From DATMNR01 sp963702765 (lineage in GTDB: Bacteria; Chloroflexota; Ktedonobacteria; Ktedonobacterales; Ktedonobacteraceae), in NCBI GenBank assembly GCA_963702765.1, contig CAVPEB010000018.1, forward strand, positions 1-36,085: 36,085 nt of DNA. The letters are read 5' to 3'. The notes beneath the pieces are model-generated. The model was given only the letters and a program-made list of their open reading frames with translations. It did not search any database and was not told where the DNA came from. Position numbers and translations under genes: made by a program. This document shows, piece after piece, positions 34,410 to 36,085 of this stretch. How positions within the stretch are numbered: the stretch's first letter is position 1; every line of letters begins with the position of its first letter.

Positions 34410-34906
34410 TGCACCCCAAGCATTCCTCCCACCTGTCCCAGAGCAACCTGGATGCCAACACCAGTCAGGAACCCGATAAGGACGGACTTCGCTAAGAAAT
34501 TTGCGAGAAAGCCTAGCCAGATGAGACGTGCGAAGATCAAAAATATCGCGGCTATAATCGCCAGCGCTCCCGCGAGGGCTACATATTGCGGTGTATCCTG
34601 TGCGGCGAGTCCGACAAGACCAGCGGCCATAATCGCTGCTGTGGCGGAGTCGGCTCCAACGACGAGATGCCTCGAGGATCCAAATATTGCAAATACTAAC
34701 ACTGGAAGCAATAGTGTGTACAATCCAGTGATGACCGGGGTGCCAGCGATCTTCGTGTAGCCCATGACCTCGGGAATGCCAAGCGCTGCAAGCGTTAAAC
34801 CAGCCATGATTTCGGCGGGTACGAAGTGCCAGTTAATTGGAAGTATACCCTGAAATAAAGGGAGACGACGATGCACTTTCTTCTGTTCTTTAGATAAAGT
34901 AGTCAT
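33143..34906 (-). CDS. SulP-family anion transporter with STAS domain
   Basis: A 587-residue SLC26/SulP permease, normal length. The N-terminus leads into LTLAALGIPEVMGYTKIAGTPVITGLYTLLLP (33-68), the SulP signature region, then VVGADSATAAIMAAGL, about 12-14 helices in all, and a C-terminal cytoplasmic STAS domain from about residue 450 (VVYLFGAGLYYANS, FAIEAAAITYIDFTAADTF). The Asp/Thr switch region of STAS reads YIDFTAA. It would import sulfate, bicarbonate or a related anion. AGGAGGGA lies eight bases before the ATG. The only intact copy of the transporter in the window. Confidence 0.9.
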   Translation of the reverse strand: MTTLSKEQKKVHRRLPLFQGILPINWHFVPAEIMAGLTLAALGIPEVMGYTKIAGTPVITGLYTLLLPVLVFAIFGSSRHLVVGADSATAAIMAAGLVGLAAQDTPQYVALAGALAIIAAIFLIFARLIWLGFLANFLAKSVLIGFLTGVGIQVALGQVGGMLGVQPSGSGTIQKFVSVLQQIPQASIPTVIISLVVLLIIIISSKINNKIPGALIAVVGMIIASYVFNLSSRYGIEILGYVPRGLPKLGLPDVKLTDLPRLLTTTLSIFFVILAQSAATSRAYALRYTEDFDENVDLIGLGLANIAAGISGAFVVNGSPTKTEIVDSAGGRTQIAQITTAFIVLLVLVFLTGPLAYMPTAVLSAVVFLIGIRLIDVKGMRRVFHLSKAEFIVAAITTLVVVTVGVEQGILLAIVLSIIDHLRHSYRPFDALMTPTPSGHWRAMSVEQGQQAAPGLVVYLFGAGLYYANSTLFSQEILKLVEDAEPKIKWFAIEAAAITYIDFTAADTFQQVHKTLQKRGVTLVLSNVVDNVKKELDHYGLTDLIGEEYFFDTLPDILIAYQNEINQAVEEPSREGNSISSTPSNEA

Positions 34907-35436
34907 TGCTCCCTCCTAAATAGGGTGTTAGAAGAGCCTCCCGAAATCAGAAGTGTGATGGCAAAACTTGTTTGCACTGATAAGATCCGCGTTCAATCCG
35001 CGAGAAAAACATCCTAAGGGATAGGTTTCCTTCATACAAAAACACATGGTGGCTATGTTCAGTCGATATCATGCCTTCTCAGTCTTTCTCTTCGGCATAC
35101 TAAAAGACTGAAATCACAACTATCATAATCGTAGGGAAAATGTTGTGTTTAAGATAGACCGTTTGAAGTCAGTTGTCAATGATTTATGAATGGGAATGGA
35201 GTTCACTCGCTAGCCTTGATATCCTGAACTTACTTTTGTCATTCTGAGCGCCAGCGAAGAATCTCGGTCCCCTAGGCGTGAGATTCTTTGCTGGCGCTCA
35301 GAATGACAGTGGAGAGCCGAATCGACTCTCCTCACCTGACATGCTGATGGTGCAATTTGTTGGAATCAATGAGGTGGATGGATGAGCTTTTCTAAGGGGG
35401 TATGCCTATTGGCATCCCCTCGTGGGTTGCCAGTCT
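34907..35436. other. Intergenic region with a palindromic repeat
   Basis: About 530 bp between two leftward genes. It holds the large palindrome at 35237-35308 and must hold the SulP promoter. No coding sequence supported. Confidence 0.4.
35237..35308. repeat. Large palindromic intergenic repeat
   Basis: Arms 35237-35265 and 35280-35308 (29 bp each) are complementary apart from one position, with a 14-nt loop. The ends read TGTCATTCTGAGCG / CGCTCAGAATGACA, a form I recall as scattered in intergenic DNA of several bacterial phyla. RNA from it would fold into a very stable hairpin; a REP/MITE-like element is likely. Confidence 0.8.
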
Positions 35437-35901
35437 CTACCAGTCTCCACGATGTCTGGTATTTGAAAGATCAGCTTGCGTCCAGGTATCGATATATTGT
35501 ATACGTTGCGCATGATAAGGAGCGAGGATATCGCGAACCTGCGCCATTTGATCAGTCTTAGTGCGCACCGAAAGGATATCATTTCCCCGGTAAGCCTCAT
35601 TGAGATACGTATCAGTTACGTTGTGATCCAATGAGGAGACAAAGTGCGAAAGTGATTTGGCAAGACTTTTATTCTGGTGTTCTCCCTGTTCAGCCGCTTG
35701 AATAAAGTCCTGGCTTGTCATGAAGTTGATATCATCAGCCGTAAATCCAGCATCTAGTAAAGCCTGAACTGCTTGCTCAGCGTCTTGCCTGTCTTCGAAC
35801 ACACTATGAACATACTTGTGTGGGAACGTATCTGCAGGATACACAGGCTCAGATGAGAGAATCTCCTGTTTATCTTGATTCTGTTTCTCGATATCGCTCA
35901 T
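35437..35901 (-). CDS. YflT-like general stress protein
   Basis: A 154-residue protein. After a polar, Gln/Lys-rich N-terminus comes VHSVFEDRQDAEQAVQALLDAGFTADDINFMTSQD, the ferredoxin-like YflT/heat-induced stress domain (general stress protein 17M), and a later half with ILSVRTKTDQMAQVRDILAPY, the second strand-helix unit. The start MSDIEKQNQDK at 35901 has AAAGGAGA upstream; a longer start at 35955 would run into a hairpin. Probably cytoplasmic; role in stress inferred from family name only. Confidence 0.75.
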   Translation of the reverse strand: MSDIEKQNQDKQEILSSEPVYPADTFPHKYVHSVFEDRQDAEQAVQALLDAGFTADDINFMTSQDFIQAAEQGEHQNKSLAKSLSHFVSSLDHNVTDTYLNEAYRGNDILSVRTKTDQMAQVRDILAPYHAQRIQYIDTWTQADLSNTRHRGDW

Positions 35902-35945
35902 ACGTAATAATCTCCTTTTGTTATTGTTGTTTACACTTTTCAAAC

Positions 35946-35989
35946 CTGTAGCCATGCCAGAAGCGACGCTGCTTCAGACATGGCTACAG
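35946..35989. other. Imperfect hairpin upstream of the YflT-like gene
   Basis: CTGTAGCCATG (35946-35956) pairs with CATGGCTACAG (35979-35989); inside, GAAGC and GCTTC also pair around GACGCT. It may end a rightward or leftward transcript from outside the window or lie in the 5' leader of the stress gene. No clear U-run. Confidence 0.5.
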
Positions 35990-36085
35990 TAACGCTCAAT
36001 TATGTAACCTTTGAGGGAAATACATATGAACGTTTAGCGCTAATACTCTTTACACGATTGAGGTTAGAGAAGGGTTGTGGATAAA

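Noticed and set aside
1..36085. CRISPR arrays, tRNA/rRNA genes, insertion sequences, phage genes
   Set aside because: No regularly spaced repeats, CCA-type cloverleafs, transposase motifs or phage structural genes were seen on either strand.

Overview
The window reads as a piece of a bacterial chromosome, most likely from a Ktedonobacteria-type Chloroflexota. This is inferred from gene content, not from a marker gene. The clues are large one-protein regulators (cyclase-ATPase-TPR and kinase-ATPase-TPR-LuxR), an LLM flavin oxidoreductase, menaquinone genes (menA, menG), a DRG-like GTPase, moderate GC, and frequent GTG/TTG starts behind strong AGGAGG-type ribosome sites. I see no rRNA, tRNA, CRISPR array, transposase or phage genes.

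Layout. 1-1160: a GrpB-family protein and a small zinc-ribbon protein that converge on a long hairpin. 1558-4274: a tight four-gene operon joining a GlpA-type glycerol-3-phosphate dehydrogenase flavoprotein to a succinate-dehydrogenase-type iron-sulfur subunit and two cytochrome b anchor subunits; no SdhA-type subunit is present. 4396-6121: an RRM RNA-binding protein, an OsmC-family protein and methylglyoxal synthase. 6538-9420: a class III cyclase/NB-ARC-type ATPase/TPR regulator. 9541-12874: an LLM oxidoreductase, a VOC protein and a frameshifted M3 oligopeptidase. 13073-16433: a kinase/ATPase/TPR/LuxR regulator broken by about seven single-base frameshifts.

16451-18689 holds the most notable system: a promoter, an 83-residue precursor peptide, a class I SAM methyltransferase and a TP-methylase-fold protein closely resembling the SonM/SonA split-borosin pair. 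This looks like a RiPP cluster that N-methylates its peptide backbone. 18901-20933: a small unknown protein, a FrnE/DsbA-like protein whose first catalytic cysteine codon is an in-frame TGA followed by a SECIS-like hairpin (a probable selenoprotein), and an SDR protein. 21174-22927: menA-menG, translationally coupled. 22945-26353: an aldo/keto reductase, an EamA exporter, a histidine phosphatase and a small Cys-containing unknown. 26687-29726: a frameshifted crotonase, a TetR regulator and a PaaI-thioesterase/AcuA-like acetyltransferase fusion, with two palindromic TetR-type operators over its promoter.

30194-34906 is a tandem duplication of a convergent pair (DRG-like GTPase and SulP transporter). 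Copy 1 keeps the whole GTPase but a truncated SulP; copy 2 keeps the whole SulP but a ruined GTPase. A 1,671-bp stretch is almost identical between copies (offset 1,999 bp), while the neighbouring GTPase remnant is strongly diverged. The window ends with a palindromic intergenic repeat and a YflT-like stress protein.

Functional links are inferred. The GlpA/Sdh-type complex would feed electrons into the menaquinone pool made by MenA/MenG. Methylglyoxal synthase and a VOC protein hint at triose-phosphate/methylglyoxal handling. The crotonase, TetR and thioesterase-AcuA genes form a putative acyl-CoA/acetyl-CoA-responsive locus.
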